A DNA stretch of 64,000 bases from Bradyrhizobium jicamae (GCF_018130695.1 NZ_JAFCJX010000037.1:1-64000); one strand, 5' to 3'; positions 41,731 through 51,143 are shown, counted from the first letter of the stretch. Translations and numbers: made by a program. The notes: generated from the sequence alone by a model not told the origin.

Positions 41731-43521
41731 ATGGCGGCAAAGATCGAGACCGACGTCCTGGTCGTCGGCAGCGGACCCGCGGGCGGCGCATCGGCAGCAC
41801 TCTTGTCGATGTACGGCGTCAGGAACGTCATGATCACAAAATATGGCTGGCTCGCCGATACGCCGCGCGCGCACATCACCAACCAGCGTGCGATGGAGGT
41901 GCTGCGCGATCTCGGCGTCGAGCGCGAGGCGATGCTCTATGCGACGCCGCAGGAGCTGATGGCCAACAACGTGTTCTGCGAGAGCCTCGCCGGCGAGGAG
42001 CTCGGCAGGCTTTATTCCTGGGGCAATCATCCCGCGCGCAAGGCCGACTACGATCTCGCCAGCCCGACCCGGATCTGCGACCTGCCGCAGAACTATCTCG
42101 AGCCGATCCTGCTCGAAGCCGCCGGCCAGCGCGGCAGCATCATCCGCTTCAACACCGAGTTTCTCGATCTGGTCCAGGACGCCGATGGCGTCACCGCGAC
42201 GGTGAAGGATCGCGTCACCAACGAGACCTACGAGATCCGCGCCAAATATCTCGTCGGTGCCGACGGTGGCCGCAGCCGCGTCGCCGAGGTGATCGGGCTG
42301 CCGATGGAAGGCCAGATGGGTCGCGCCGGCAGCATGAACATCATCGTGCAGGCCGATCTCAGCAAATACGTCGCGCACCGGCCGAGCGTGCTTTACTGGA
42401 TCTTGCAGCCGGGCGCGGAGATCGGCGGCATCGGCGCAGGCCTCGTCCGCATGGTCCGTCCCTGGAACGAGTGGCTGATCATCTGGGGCTACGACATCGA
42501 GCAGGGCGAGCGAAAGCTGACCAACGACGAGGCGGTGTCGATCGTCCGCAACCTCGTCGGTGACGACAAGCTCGAGGTCAAGATCAGCTCGACCTCGACC
42601 TGGACCGTGAACGAGATGTACGCCGGTCACTACTCGTCAGGCCGCGTGTTCTGCATGGGCGATGCCGTGCATCGCCATCCGCCGACCAACGGGCTCGGCT
42701 CGAACACCTCGATCCAGGACGCCTATAATCTCTGCTGGAAGCTGAAGTACGTGGTGGAGGGCAAGGCACAGCCTTCGCTGCTCGACAGCTATTCCGCCGA
42801 GCGCCAGCCGGTCGGCAAGCAAATCGTGACCCGCGCCAACAAGAGCATCGGCGATTTCCCGCCGATCTTCGAGGCGGTCGGATTGCTGTCGTCGACCGAT
42901 CCGGAAGAAGCGAAGAAGAACATCGCCGCGCGCAAGGCGCCGACACCGGAGGCCAAGGCGCGTCGCAAGAAGCTGCATGAGGCGATCGCGTACAAGAGCT
43001 ACGAGTTCAACTGCCACGGTGTCGAGATGAACCAGCGCTACGCGTCCGGCGCCGTCGTTGCCGACGGCAGCGCCGTGCCGGCGTTCGCGCGGGATCGCGA
43101 GCTCTATTATCAGGCGACGACATGGCCCGGCGCGCATCTGCCGCATGTCTGGGTCGAGCAGGGCGACGTGCGCAAATCGACCTTCGATCTGGTCGGGCAG
43201 GGGCGCTTCGTGCTGCTGACCGGCGTCGGCGGTGCCTGCTGGTCCGAAGCCGCATCAGCCGTGAAGGCGCGCTACGGCGTCGCGCTCGATGTGGTCAGCA
43301 TCGGTCCGGCCGGCTGCGACGTCCAGGATATCTATGGCGACTGGTTCCGCGCGAGCGAGATCGAGGAGGACGGCTGCATCCTGGTTCGACCCGACATGTT
43401 CGTCGCCTGGCGCGCGCGCGAGGCAACAGCGGATGCGAGCCAACGTCTGGTCGAAGCCTTCGGCCAATTGCTCGGACATGCCGCGCCATCCGCGGCCCGC
43501 GCCTCGATCGCTGCCGAATAA
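41731..43521 (+). CDS. FAD-dependent aromatic hydroxylase (phenol monooxygenase / TfdB-like)
   Basis: A 596-residue class A flavoprotein monooxygenase. The Rossmann motif VVGSGPAGGASAALL is at the start, DG motif YLVGADGGRSRVAEV in the middle, and GD motif VFCMGDAVHRHPPTNG before FAD binding ends. The C-terminal thioredoxin-like domain (LLTGVGGACWSEAASAV) is typical of TfdB/PheA-type phenol hydroxylases. It should add a hydroxyl to a phenol, making the ring-cleavage substrate for the upstream dioxygenase. It starts 16 bases after that gene. Confidence 0.87.
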   Translation: MAAKIETDVLVVGSGPAGGASAALLSMYGVRNVMITKYGWLADTPRAHITNQRAMEVLRDLGVEREAMLYATPQELMANNVFCESLAGEELGRLYSWGNHPARKADYDLASPTRICDLPQNYLEPILLEAAGQRGSIIRFNTEFLDLVQDADGVTATVKDRVTNETYEIRAKYLVGADGGRSRVAEVIGLPMEGQMGRAGSMNIIVQADLSKYVAHRPSVLYWILQPGAEIGGIGAGLVRMVRPWNEWLIIWGYDIEQGERKLTNDEAVSIVRNLVGDDKLEVKISSTSTWTVNEMYAGHYSSGRVFCMGDAVHRHPPTNGLGSNTSIQDAYNLCWKLKYVVEGKAQPSLLDSYSAERQPVGKQIVTRANKSIGDFPPIFEAVGLLSSTDPEEAKKNIAARKAPTPEAKARRKKLHEAIAYKSYEFNCHGVEMNQRYASGAVVADGSAVPAFARDRELYYQATTWPGAHLPHVWVEQGDVRKSTFDLVGQGRFVLLTGVGGACWSEAASAVKARYGVALDVVSIGPAGCDVQDIYGDWFRASEIEEDGCILVRPDMFVAWRAREATADASQRLVEAFGQLLGHAAPSAARASIAAE

Positions 43522-43540
43522 CAGAGGGGAGGATTTCATC

Positions 43541-44848
43541 ATGACGCGCATCATCTCGCCGCTCTCGCGCCGCCGTTTCCTGCAGGCCGCAGGCAGCGCC
43601 GCATTGGCAGGCTCCTCGCTATCGGCTCCCGCGCTTGCCGCCGGGAAAGTGGTGAAGATCGGCTATGTCTCGCCGAAGAGCGGCCCGCTGGCCGCCTTCG
43701 CCGAAGCCGATGACTTCGTGCTCGCCGAGTTTCGCAAGGCCGTGAAGGACGGCGTGAAGATTGGCGGCAACGTCTACCAGGTCGAGCTCGTCACCAAGGA
43801 CAGCCAGTCCAACCCGAACCGGGCTGCAGAGGTCACGAAAGAGCTGATCACGCGCGACAATGTCGGCCTCGTACTGGTCGGGGCGACGCCGGAGACCAAC
43901 AACCCGGTCGCGACCCAATGCGAGATCGAGCAGATCCCCTGCATCTCCACGGTGGCGCCATGGCAGACCAATTTCATCGCGCGTCAGGCCAAGCCGGGCG
44001 ATCCCGCCAGCTGGAAGCCGTTCGAATACACGTTCCACTATTTCTGGGGCCTGGAGGACGTCATCGGTGTCTTCACCGGCATGTGGAAACAGGTCGCGAC
44101 CAACAAGTCGGTCGGCGCGCTGTTTCCCAATGACGGCGACGGCAATGCCTGGGGCGACAAGGTGGTCGGCTTCCCGCCGGTGCTTGCCAAGGAGGGGTTC
44201 AAGCTCACCGATCCCGGCCGCTTCCAGAACCTCACCGACGATTTCAGCGCGCAGATCGCCGCCTTCCGCGGTGCCGATGCGGAGATCGTCACCGGCGTCG
44301 TGATCCCGCCCGACTTCACCACCTTCTGGAATCAGGCCCAGCAGAAGGGCCTCAAGCCGAAAGTGGTGTCGGTCGCCAAGGCGCTGCTGTTCCCGGTGAC
44401 GGTGCAGGCGCTCGGTAAGAATGGTCACAACATCTCGACCGAGGTGTGGTGGACACCGTCGCATCCCTACAAGTCGAGCCTGACCGGGATCAGCGCCGCC
44501 GATCTCGCCAAGGGCTATGAGCAGGCGACGGGGAAACAGTGGACGCAGCCGATCGGTTTTGTTCACTCACTGTTTGAAGTCGCGGTCGACTCCCTGAAGC
44601 GGGCGGCGGACCCGAGTGACGGCGCGGCGGTGGCAAAGGCGATCGGCGCGACCAAGCTCGAGACCATCGTCGGGCCCGTCGCGTTCGGCGCGGCTAATGT
44701 GCCGCCGTTTGCGGCCAAGAACATCGCCAAGACGCCGCTGGTCGGCGGCCAGTGGCGGCTTGCGGGCGACAAATACAGCATGGTCATTACCGAGAACGGC
44801 GCGGCGCCGCAGATCCCGCTCGGCGGCGCCATGCAGGCGCTCGCGTAA
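43541..44848 (+). CDS. HAAT-family ABC transporter substrate-binding protein
   Basis: A 435-residue periplasmic binding protein of the branched-chain amino acid (LivJ/type I) fold. The N-terminus has a twin-arginine-type signal SRRRFLQAAGSAAL. Mature motifs are KIGYVSPKSGPLAAFAEAD, VTKELITRDNVGLVLVGATPE, and FPNDGDGNAWG. In catabolic operons such proteins bind aromatic acids rather than amino acids. It starts after GGGGAGG. Next come its two ATPases and two permeases. Confidence 0.88.
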   Translation: MTRIISPLSRRRFLQAAGSAALAGSSLSAPALAAGKVVKIGYVSPKSGPLAAFAEADDFVLAEFRKAVKDGVKIGGNVYQVELVTKDSQSNPNRAAEVTKELITRDNVGLVLVGATPETNNPVATQCEIEQIPCISTVAPWQTNFIARQAKPGDPASWKPFEYTFHYFWGLEDVIGVFTGMWKQVATNKSVGALFPNDGDGNAWGDKVVGFPPVLAKEGFKLTDPGRFQNLTDDFSAQIAAFRGADAEIVTGVVIPPDFTTFWNQAQQKGLKPKVVSVAKALLFPVTVQALGKNGHNISTEVWWTPSHPYKSSLTGISAADLAKGYEQATGKQWTQPIGFVHSLFEVAVDSLKRAADPSDGAAVAKAIGATKLETIVGPVAFGAANVPPFAAKNIAKTPLVGGQWRLAGDKYSMVITENGAAPQIPLGGAMQALA

Positions 44849-44855
44849 GTCCGCA

Positions 44856-45581
44856 ATGCAGCCGGCCTTGCTGGAGCTGAAGGGTGTCTCGAAAAGTTTT
44901 GGCGCGCTGGTCGTCGCCGACAACATCGACCTGCGCCTTGAAGCCGGCGAAGCGCTCGGCATCATCGGCCCGAACGGGGCCGGCAAATCGACGCTGTTCA
45001 ATCTGGTGGCCGGGCTGTTGCGCCCGGCCTCCGGAACGATCCTGCTCGATGGGCATGACGTCACGGCCACGCCTGCGGAGGCGCGTTGTCGGGCAGGGAT
45101 CGGCCGCTCCTTCCAGGTGCCGCAGCCGTTCGGCAGCCTGACTGTGTTCGAGAACACCGCCGCGGCCGCGTTGTTCGGCGCCGGCAAATCGCCGGCGGAG
45201 GTCGCGGACTTCTGCGCCGACATTCTTGAACTCACCGGGCTGATCGGCAAGGCCGATCGCCTTGCCGGCGGACTCCCGCTGCTCGACCGCAAGCGCCTCG
45301 AGCTGGCGCGGGCGCTGGCGACTGGGCCGCGGCTGCTGCTGCTCGACGAGATCGCAGGCGGCCTGACGGACGCAGAATGCCAGACCCTGATCGCGACCAT
45401 CCGCGAGATCCGCCGCCGCGGCGTCGCGGTGATCTGGATCGAGCATGTCGTGCACGCGCTGCTTGCCGTGGTCGACCGGCTGATCGCGCTCGATTTCGGC
45501 CGCGTGGTCGCCGAGGGCGCGCCGGATCAGGTGATGAACTCCGAGATCGTGCGGACCATCTATATGGGCGTGCCGGCATGA
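44856..45581 (+). CDS. HAAT-family ABC transporter ATP-binding protein (LivG-like)
   Basis: A 241-residue ATPase. Walker A GPNGAGKST, Q-loop IGRSFQVPQPFG, Walker B LLLLDEIAGGLTD and switch His WIEHVVHALL are intact. The signature is LPLLDRKR in place of the usual LSxGQ-like loop. This variant occurs in some LivG members but is unusual. It works in a heterodimer with the following ATPase. The end overlaps the next ATG by 4 bases. Confidence 0.9.
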   Translation: MQPALLELKGVSKSFGALVVADNIDLRLEAGEALGIIGPNGAGKSTLFNLVAGLLRPASGTILLDGHDVTATPAEARCRAGIGRSFQVPQPFGSLTVFENTAAAALFGAGKSPAEVADFCADILELTGLIGKADRLAGGLPLLDRKRLELARALATGPRLLLLDEIAGGLTDAECQTLIATIREIRRRGVAVIWIEHVVHALLAVVDRLIALDFGRVVAEGAPDQVMNSEIVRTIYMGVPA

Positions 45582-46282
45582 CCACGCTGCTCGCCACCCA
45601 CGCGCTCGATGCGTTCTATGGCGACTTCCAGGCCCTGTTCGGCGTCGACTTCGAGCTGGCGCAGGGCGAGGCGGTCGCGGTGGTCGGCGCCAACGGCGCC
45701 GGCAAATCGACCCTGCTGAAGTCGCTGGTCGGGCTGCTGCGCAACCGGCACGACGCGATCCACTTCCTTGACCACGACATCGGCGACCGTCCGGCGCCGG
45801 AGATCGTGCGGATGGGGCTGGCGCTGGTGCCGGAAGGGCGGCAGCTGTTCGCTTCGCTGTCGGTCGAGGAGAACCTTCTGGTTGGCGCCTACGGCGCGGC
45901 GCGCCGCGAACCGTGGGCGTTGGATACGGTCTACGAGCTGTTTCCGGTGCTGCGCGAGCGCCGCCGCGGCAATGTGGCTGACATGTCCGGCGGCCAGCAG
46001 CAGATGGTCGCGATCGGCCGCGCCTTGATGTCGAACCCGCGCGTCCTGCTGTGCGACGAGATCAGCCTCGGCCTGGCACCCGTCATCGTCGAGGACATCT
46101 ACCGGCTGATCCCTCGGATCAGGGCAGGCGGCACCAGCGTCGTGATCGTCGAGCAGGACGTGGCGCGGGCCTTGCGGACCGTCGACCGCTTCTATTGCCT
46201 GCAGGAGGGACGGGTGACCTTGGCGGGACGTCCTGCGGATGTCAGTTTCGATGACGTCCGCAAGGCCTATTTCGGAGCGTGA
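45578..46282 (+). CDS. HAAT-family ABC transporter ATP-binding protein (LivF-like)
   Basis: A 234-residue ATPase. Walker A GANGAGKST, signature MSGGQQQM, Walker B VLLCDEISLGLAP, switch His replaced by Gln in VIVEQDVARAL, as common in LivF. It follows the LivG-like gene with an ATGA overlap and precedes the LivH-like permease by 4 bases. Confidence 0.93.
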   Translation: MTTLLATHALDAFYGDFQALFGVDFELAQGEAVAVVGANGAGKSTLLKSLVGLLRNRHDAIHFLDHDIGDRPAPEIVRMGLALVPEGRQLFASLSVEENLLVGAYGAARREPWALDTVYELFPVLRERRRGNVADMSGGQQQMVAIGRALMSNPRVLLCDEISLGLAPVIVEDIYRLIPRIRAGGTSVVIVEQDVARALRTVDRFYCLQEGRVTLAGRPADVSFDDVRKAYFGA

Positions 46283-46286
46283 GCGG

Positions 46287-47153
46287 ATGGCCGTGATCGA
46301 TACGCTGGTTCAGGGGGCGTTGCTCGGCGGGGTCTACGCGCTGTTTGCGCTCGGCCTGTCGCTGATCTTTGGCGTCATGCGGCTGGTCAATCTGGCCCAT
46401 GGCGATTTCATCGTGCTCGCCGCCTTCATCGTGCTGGTGGGCGCGACGTCGTTCGGATTGTCGTTGCCCGTCGCGACGCTGATCGCCGTCGTTGCGATGT
46501 TCTGTCTCGGATTCGCGCTGCAGCGGCTGGTGCTGGAAGCCGTGCTCGGCGAGGACATCATGCCGCCGCTCCTGATCACCTTCGGGCTCTCGATCGTGAT
46601 CCAGAACGGCCTGCTGCTCGGCTTCGGCGCCGACTCGCGGCGGCTCGATGCCGGCGCGTTCGAGACGCGCTCGCTGGAAGTGGTGCAGGGACTCAATGTC
46701 GGGTTGGCGCCGCTGCTGGCGCTGATCGTGGCTATCGCGGTGATCCTGCTGCTGCAACTGCTGTTCTATCGCACCGCGCTCGGCCGCGCGTTTCGCGCCA
46801 CCTCCGACAATCCCGAGATCGCGCAGCTGATGGGGATCGACCACCGCAACATCTATGCGGTCGCGGTCGGTATCTCGCTCGCAGTGTCCGTGATCGCTGC
46901 CGTCGCCTTCGGTATCCGTGCCAATTTCGACCCGGCGATCGGCCCGGCGCGGCTGCTCTATGCGTTCGAGGCCGTCATCATCGGCGGGCTCGGCAGCCTC
47001 TGGGGCACGCTGGCCGGCGGCATGGTGCTTGGCATCGCGCAAACTGTCGGGGCGCGGATCGATCCGGAGTGGCAGATATTGGCCGGGCACCTGGCCTTCC
47101 TGCTGGTGCTGTTCCTGCAGCCGCGCGGATTGTTTCCGGCGAGGCGGGCGTGA
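46287..47153 (+). CDS. HAAT-family ABC transporter permease (LivH-like)
   Basis: A 288-residue inner-membrane permease with about eight hydrophobic helices. Motifs: GALLGGVYALFALGLSLIFGV, MRLVNLAHGDFIVL, LGRAFRATSDNPEIAQLMGI, and the C-terminal GGLGSLWGTLAGGMVLGI. Start ATG 46287 is 5 bases after the upstream stop; the stop overlaps the next ATG (TGATG). Confidence 0.92.
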   Translation: MAVIDTLVQGALLGGVYALFALGLSLIFGVMRLVNLAHGDFIVLAAFIVLVGATSFGLSLPVATLIAVVAMFCLGFALQRLVLEAVLGEDIMPPLLITFGLSIVIQNGLLLGFGADSRRLDAGAFETRSLEVVQGLNVGLAPLLALIVAIAVILLLQLLFYRTALGRAFRATSDNPEIAQLMGIDHRNIYAVAVGISLAVSVIAAVAFGIRANFDPAIGPARLLYAFEAVIIGGLGSLWGTLAGGMVLGIAQTVGARIDPEWQILAGHLAFLLVLFLQPRGLFPARRA

Positions 47154-48232
47154 TGCTGGAGCGCGCGAACCCGGTGTCGGAGAGCCGTGTGGGCGAGGGC
47201 GGGTGGCGTGTCGTCGTCGGGACCCGGCTGTCGCGGATCGCCGCGATCGTCGCGGCATTCGTTGTGGTCGGTCTGGTCGTTCTACCGGCATTCGCCTCGC
47301 GCGCGCTGATCCAGGATCTCATCTTCGTCTTCACGATGCTGGCGCTGGCGCAGCTCTGGAACGTGCTGGCGGGGTGGGGCGGGTTGATCACGGTGGGACA
47401 GCAGGCCTTCGTCGGCCTCGGCGGCTATGTGCTGTTTGCCGCGACCGTGCTGGCGGGCCTCGATCCGCTGTTGGCGATCCCGCTCGCCGGGCTGTTTGCG
47501 GGTCTGGTCGCCGCTCTGATTGGACCGCTGCTGTTCCGGCTGGAAGGGCCGTACTTCGCGATCGGAAGCTGGGTGGTGGCCGAAGTCTGCCGGCTGCTCT
47601 GCGCGCAGTTCAAGCCGCTCGGCGGCGGCACCGGCACGTCGCTGCCGAACGTCGTGACCGCCAACATGTGGGGACTGAAGCCCGTGCAGGACCTGCTCGC
47701 GGTCCGTGCGCCCGTCGCGCGCGACGTCATTGTCTACTGGCTGACGCTCGTTGTCGTGGTCGCGACCATCGCCGCTATCTACGCCTTCGCGCGCTCACGT
47801 CTGGGCCTGGCACTGGCGGCGACGCGGGACAGCATGGCGGCGTCGCGCAGCATCGGCATCCGCGCCCATCGCATCCGCTACGGCCTGTGGATCGTCTGCG
47901 GCGTCGCCACCGGCATTGTCGGCGCGATCGTCTATCTGCAGAAGGCGCGGATCTCGCCGGATGCCGCCTTCAGCGTCACCGACTGGACAGCCTATGTGCT
48001 GTTCATTGCCGTGATCGGCGGCGTCCGCACCATCGAGGGACCGGTGGTCGGAGTGCTGTTGCTGTGGGCCTTGCAGCATTACCTCGCGCAGTTCGGCAGC
48101 CTCTATCTGTTGCTGCTCGGGCTGATCGCGATCGTGATGATGCTGTTCCTGCCCAAGGGACTATGGGGGACGTTCGCCGAACGCGCCGACATCCACCTGA
48201 TGCCGCTCCGGCGGCGGCTGCGCCGGAGCTAG
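47153..48232 (+). CDS. HAAT-family ABC transporter permease (LivM-like)
   Basis: A 359-residue permease with about ten hydrophobic helices. NVLAGWGGLITVGQQAFVGL is the conserved LivM core, with YFAIGSWVVAEVCRLL and LGLALAATRDSMAASRSIGI forming the coupling loop, and a GGVRTIEGPVVGVLLL end. It is the last gene of the seven-gene operon and lies 6 bases from the end of the convergent LysR gene. Confidence 0.92.
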   Translation: MLERANPVSESRVGEGGWRVVVGTRLSRIAAIVAAFVVVGLVVLPAFASRALIQDLIFVFTMLALAQLWNVLAGWGGLITVGQQAFVGLGGYVLFAATVLAGLDPLLAIPLAGLFAGLVAALIGPLLFRLEGPYFAIGSWVVAEVCRLLCAQFKPLGGGTGTSLPNVVTANMWGLKPVQDLLAVRAPVARDVIVYWLTLVVVVATIAAIYAFARSRLGLALAATRDSMAASRSIGIRAHRIRYGLWIVCGVATGIVGAIVYLQKARISPDAAFSVTDWTAYVLFIAVIGGVRTIEGPVVGVLLLWALQHYLAQFGSLYLLLLGLIAIVMMLFLPKGLWGTFAERADIHLMPLRRRLRRS

Positions 48233-48238
48233 GCTCCA

Positions 48239-49177
48239 CTATCCAATCCGCATCTGCGCCGCCGGTGTCCGGTCCACCTCTGCCGCAATTTCGGTGATGA
48301 TCTCGCGCAGCCATGCCAGCGCGGGATCCATGTGAAACGAGGCCGGCCATTGCAGGGCCTCCCGAAACGCCGGGATTTTAACCGGCGCGCGCAGCAGCTT
48401 CAGCGGAAAGTTTCCGGCAAAGATCGCGGCGAGCCGCCGATGCATCGTTGCGATGCGATCCGTCCCGATCACCATGGCGGCCATCGCGGTGAAGTTCGGG
48501 GCAATGACCTCGATGCGACGCTTGTAACCGAGCTGGATCAGCGCGCGCTCGTCAAAGGACATTCCCCGAATGGGCCCAAGCTGGGCCGTGATATGCCCGA
48601 GCTGAAGATAGCGGTTGAGCGAGATCGAGCGTCCGATCTGGCGGCTTCCGCTCCAGGCGACGCAGCAGAATTCGTCAGCAAAGAGATGCTGGCTGGGATG
48701 GCCGGCAATGAGACTTGCACTCGGAATCACCACGAGATCGACTTCTCCGCGCTGCAGCTGCTCGTCGACCCGGTCGCCGAAGGGGAGCATTTCGAGGCTG
48801 ACACGCGGAGCCGTCAGATAGATCCGTTTCATCACGGCATGCATCAGCACGATGCTCGCATAGTCGGAGACCACCAGACGAAAGCGCCGCTCCGAGCTTG
48901 CGGGGTCGAATTTCGGTGGCGAGATCAGATTGGACCGGATCCGCAGCAGGATGTCGCGCGTCGGCTGTTCCAGCGATTGCGCCAGGGGCGTCGGCACCAG
49001 CTTGCGCTGCGAAATCGTGAAGATCTCGTCGTTGAAATACTGACGCAATCTGCCGATGGCGGCGCTCATCGCCGGCTGGCTGAGATGAAGCCGGCGGCTC
49101 GCCGCCATCACGCTGCGCTCTTCGAGAATCGCATCGAGCGCGATCAGGAGATTGAGGTCGAGGCCTTCGAAGCGCAT
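48239..49177 (-). CDS. NodD-type LysR-family regulator
   Basis: A 312-residue LysR protein. The N-terminus MRFEGLDLNLLIALDAILEER (residues 1-21, pointer only) and the helix-turn-helix SVMAASRRLHLSQPAMSAAI are typical of the NodD/NahR branch, whose members respond to aromatic inducers. The effector domain includes LVVSDYASIVLMHAVM and GEVDLVVIPSASL. It reads toward the catabolic operon end and is divergent from the LLM operon. A NodD-like site with ATC-N9-GAT lies 31 bases upstream, so it likely regulates this divergent promoter. Confidence 0.9.
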   Translation of the reverse strand: MRFEGLDLNLLIALDAILEERSVMAASRRLHLSQPAMSAAIGRLRQYFNDEIFTISQRKLVPTPLAQSLEQPTRDILLRIRSNLISPPKFDPASSERRFRLVVSDYASIVLMHAVMKRIYLTAPRVSLEMLPFGDRVDEQLQRGEVDLVVIPSASLIAGHPSQHLFADEFCCVAWSGSRQIGRSISLNRYLQLGHITAQLGPIRGMSFDERALIQLGYKRRIEVIAPNFTAMAAMVIGTDRIATMHRRLAAIFAGNFPLKLLRAPVKIPAFREALQWPASFHMDPALAWLREIITEIAAEVDRTPAAQMRIG

Positions 49178-49207
49178 GGGCGTCCATCCAGATTATAAAT
49201 ATCAGGG

Positions 49208-49222
49208 ATCGATATAATCGAT
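49208..49222. promoter_or_regulatory. LysR/nod-box-like site
   Basis: ATCGATATAATCGAT: an inverted ATCGAT pair that satisfies both the LysR T-N11-A rule and the ATC-N9-GAT core of nod boxes. It sits between the divergent LysR and LLM genes, the usual place for an autoregulated LysR operator. Confidence 0.5.
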
Positions 49223-49304
49223 TTTTCAAATTCGTTGAAGCCGTCGACAATGCCGCGTCAAACACGCCGCCGACCAAGAAGCGGCACGCCGGGAGGAGCA
49301 AATC

Positions 49305-50345
49305 TTGATCAAGCCGTGGATCTTCGAATTCATGCAGGCGCCAGTTCCGCGCGAGGGGGAGGCGCCGTCCGGCGCCGTGACCGCGGCCTACAACGAAGCT
49401 TTCGGATTATGGCTCGATGCCGAACGGCTCGGCTTCGAGGGAATATTCTTCAGCGAGCATCACTTCAGCCTCTCGCTCAGCCCGTCTCCCAACCTCCTGA
49501 TTGCCGCGATCTCGCGCCATACGACCCGGCTGCGCCTCGGGACGATGGGCGTCGTGGTGCCGTTCTATGAGCCGTGGCGTATCCTGGAAGAGCTGACGAT
49601 GCTCGACCATTTGACCAATGGTCGCCTCGAGATCGGCTTTGCGGCCGGCGTGCCGCAGGAGCTGCAGCGAATTGGGCTCGGGATGGCCGAGGCGCGCGAG
49701 CGCTTCAACGAGGCCTTGGACATCCTCGATGCGCTGATCGAGACCCCCGTCGTCAACCACAGCGGAAAGCACTGGAAGCTGGAAAACCTCAGCCTGCTGC
49801 CGGGCGTGTTCCTGCAGCCGTCGCCGCCGAAATGGACCACCGTCGTCAGCACCGCGTCCGCGCAGAAATCGGCGCAACGGCGATCGAAGATCTGCACCGC
49901 GTTCGAATCCGTCGCGCGCGTCACCGAGATCTTCGACGCCTATCGAACCGAGTGTGAGCGTCTCGGACAATCGGCAGGTCCGGACCAGCTCGGCATCCGG
50001 CGCAATATCTCGATCTCGCGCGATGCCGCAGCGGCGCGCGAACAGGCCGTGGCCGCGAAGGCGGCGACGCTGAAGGTCGTGGCCGGCGATCCCCGCGTCA
50101 TCGATCGCGCGTCCTCGCAGCTCGATGCACCGCGGCCTGGCGCCGGATTTTCGCTGCACGACGACGACTATATCGCGGGCACGCCGGCGCAGGTCGCCGA
50201 GCAGGTCATCGAGCAATGCCGCACATGCGGCGCGGGCCATCTGCTCGCCATGCTGGGCAGGAGCGCGTCGGCGAATCGCGGCGAGGCGATCGCCCTGTTT
50301 GGCGAAGACGTCATTCCCCAGCTGCGTCGCGCGGAGATCGGATGA
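49305..50345 (+). CDS. LLM-class flavin-dependent monooxygenase
   Basis: A 346-residue luciferase-like monooxygenase. Features: GFEGIFFSEHHFSLSLSPS, LRLGTMGVVVPFYEPWRILEE, LTNGRLEIGFAAGVPQELQR, and AGTPAQVAEQVIEQCRTCGAG. Start is TTG at 49305 with a strong GGAGGAG 8 bases upstream; no ATG fits. It needs reduced FMN from a flavin reductase not seen here. The following hydrolase and binding protein suggest a small catabolic unit. Confidence 0.85.
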   Translation: MIKPWIFEFMQAPVPREGEAPSGAVTAAYNEAFGLWLDAERLGFEGIFFSEHHFSLSLSPSPNLLIAAISRHTTRLRLGTMGVVVPFYEPWRILEELTMLDHLTNGRLEIGFAAGVPQELQRIGLGMAEARERFNEALDILDALIETPVVNHSGKHWKLENLSLLPGVFLQPSPPKWTTVVSTASAQKSAQRRSKICTAFESVARVTEIFDAYRTECERLGQSAGPDQLGIRRNISISRDAAAAREQAVAAKAATLKVVAGDPRVIDRASSQLDAPRPGAGFSLHDDDYIAGTPAQVAEQVIEQCRTCGAGHLLAMLGRSASANRGEAIALFGEDVIPQLRRAEIG

Positions 50346-50363
50346 TGAGCGAGGGAGTTTGAC

Positions 50364-51143
50364 GTGACGTTCGAAACGATCAGGCGCGAGCTGGATGGCG
50401 TCGACACGGTGATCAAGGTCATCGGCGAGGGGCCCGCCGTGCTGGCGCTCCATGGCGCGGCGACGATCGAGGGGCACGAATGGGCCCGCGGGCTGGCCGA
50501 TCGGTTTCGGGTCTACCTGCCGTTTCACCCCGGCTTCGGCGAAAGCGGACCGGCGCCGCATATCTGCGGGATGCAGGATGTGATCATGCACTATCTGCGG
50601 CTCGTCGCAGCGCTCGGCCTGGATCGACCGCACCTGGTCGGGCATTCCATGGGCGGCTGGATGGCCGCGGAAATCGCCGTGGTTGCCGGTGAGCGGTTTG
50701 CCCGCCTGGTGCTTAACGCGCCTGCCGGCCTCAACCACCCCGATTATCCCAGCACCGACGTCAGCAAGCTCGCGCCTCCTGACGTCCCGCACTATCTGGC
50801 GCATCGCACCGAGATCGCGGCCAGGTATTTTCCCGGCGGGGCGCTCGCACCTCCGGCGGAGCAATTCATCGCAGCGCGGCAAAGGGAAGGCGAGGCGTTG
50901 AGCAACATCCGCAAGGCCCATGGCATGGGACATCCGAACCTTCGTCGATGGCTGAGCCGGATCCCCAATGATACGCTGATCGTATGGGGTGATCGGGACC
51001 GCGTCGCACTCCCCGGTCAGGCAGGGATCTGGGCGAGAGAGATTCCGAACGCCCGCATCCATATCGTGCCAGGCGTCGGCCACTTCGCCATGCAGGAGGA
51101 CCCGGCCTGCGTCACCGCGATCGGCGATTTCCTCGCCGGTTGA
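50364..51143 (+). CDS. Alpha/beta-fold hydrolase
   Basis: A 259-residue alpha/beta hydrolase. The nucleophile is S95 in LVGHSMGGWMA; the acid is Asp in IVWGDRDRVAL; the His lies in GVGHFAMQED. The oxyanion region AVLALHGAATIEGHEW is present. Family members cleave esters or meta-cleavage products. Start GTG 50364 follows GGGAG, 18 bases after the monooxygenase stop. Probably acts on its product. Confidence 0.9.
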   Translation: MTFETIRRELDGVDTVIKVIGEGPAVLALHGAATIEGHEWARGLADRFRVYLPFHPGFGESGPAPHICGMQDVIMHYLRLVAALGLDRPHLVGHSMGGWMAAEIAVVAGERFARLVLNAPAGLNHPDYPSTDVSKLAPPDVPHYLAHRTEIAARYFPGGALAPPAEQFIAARQREGEALSNIRKAHGMGHPNLRRWLSRIPNDTLIVWGDRDRVALPGQAGIWAREIPNARIHIVPGVGHFAMQEDPACVTAIGDFLAG

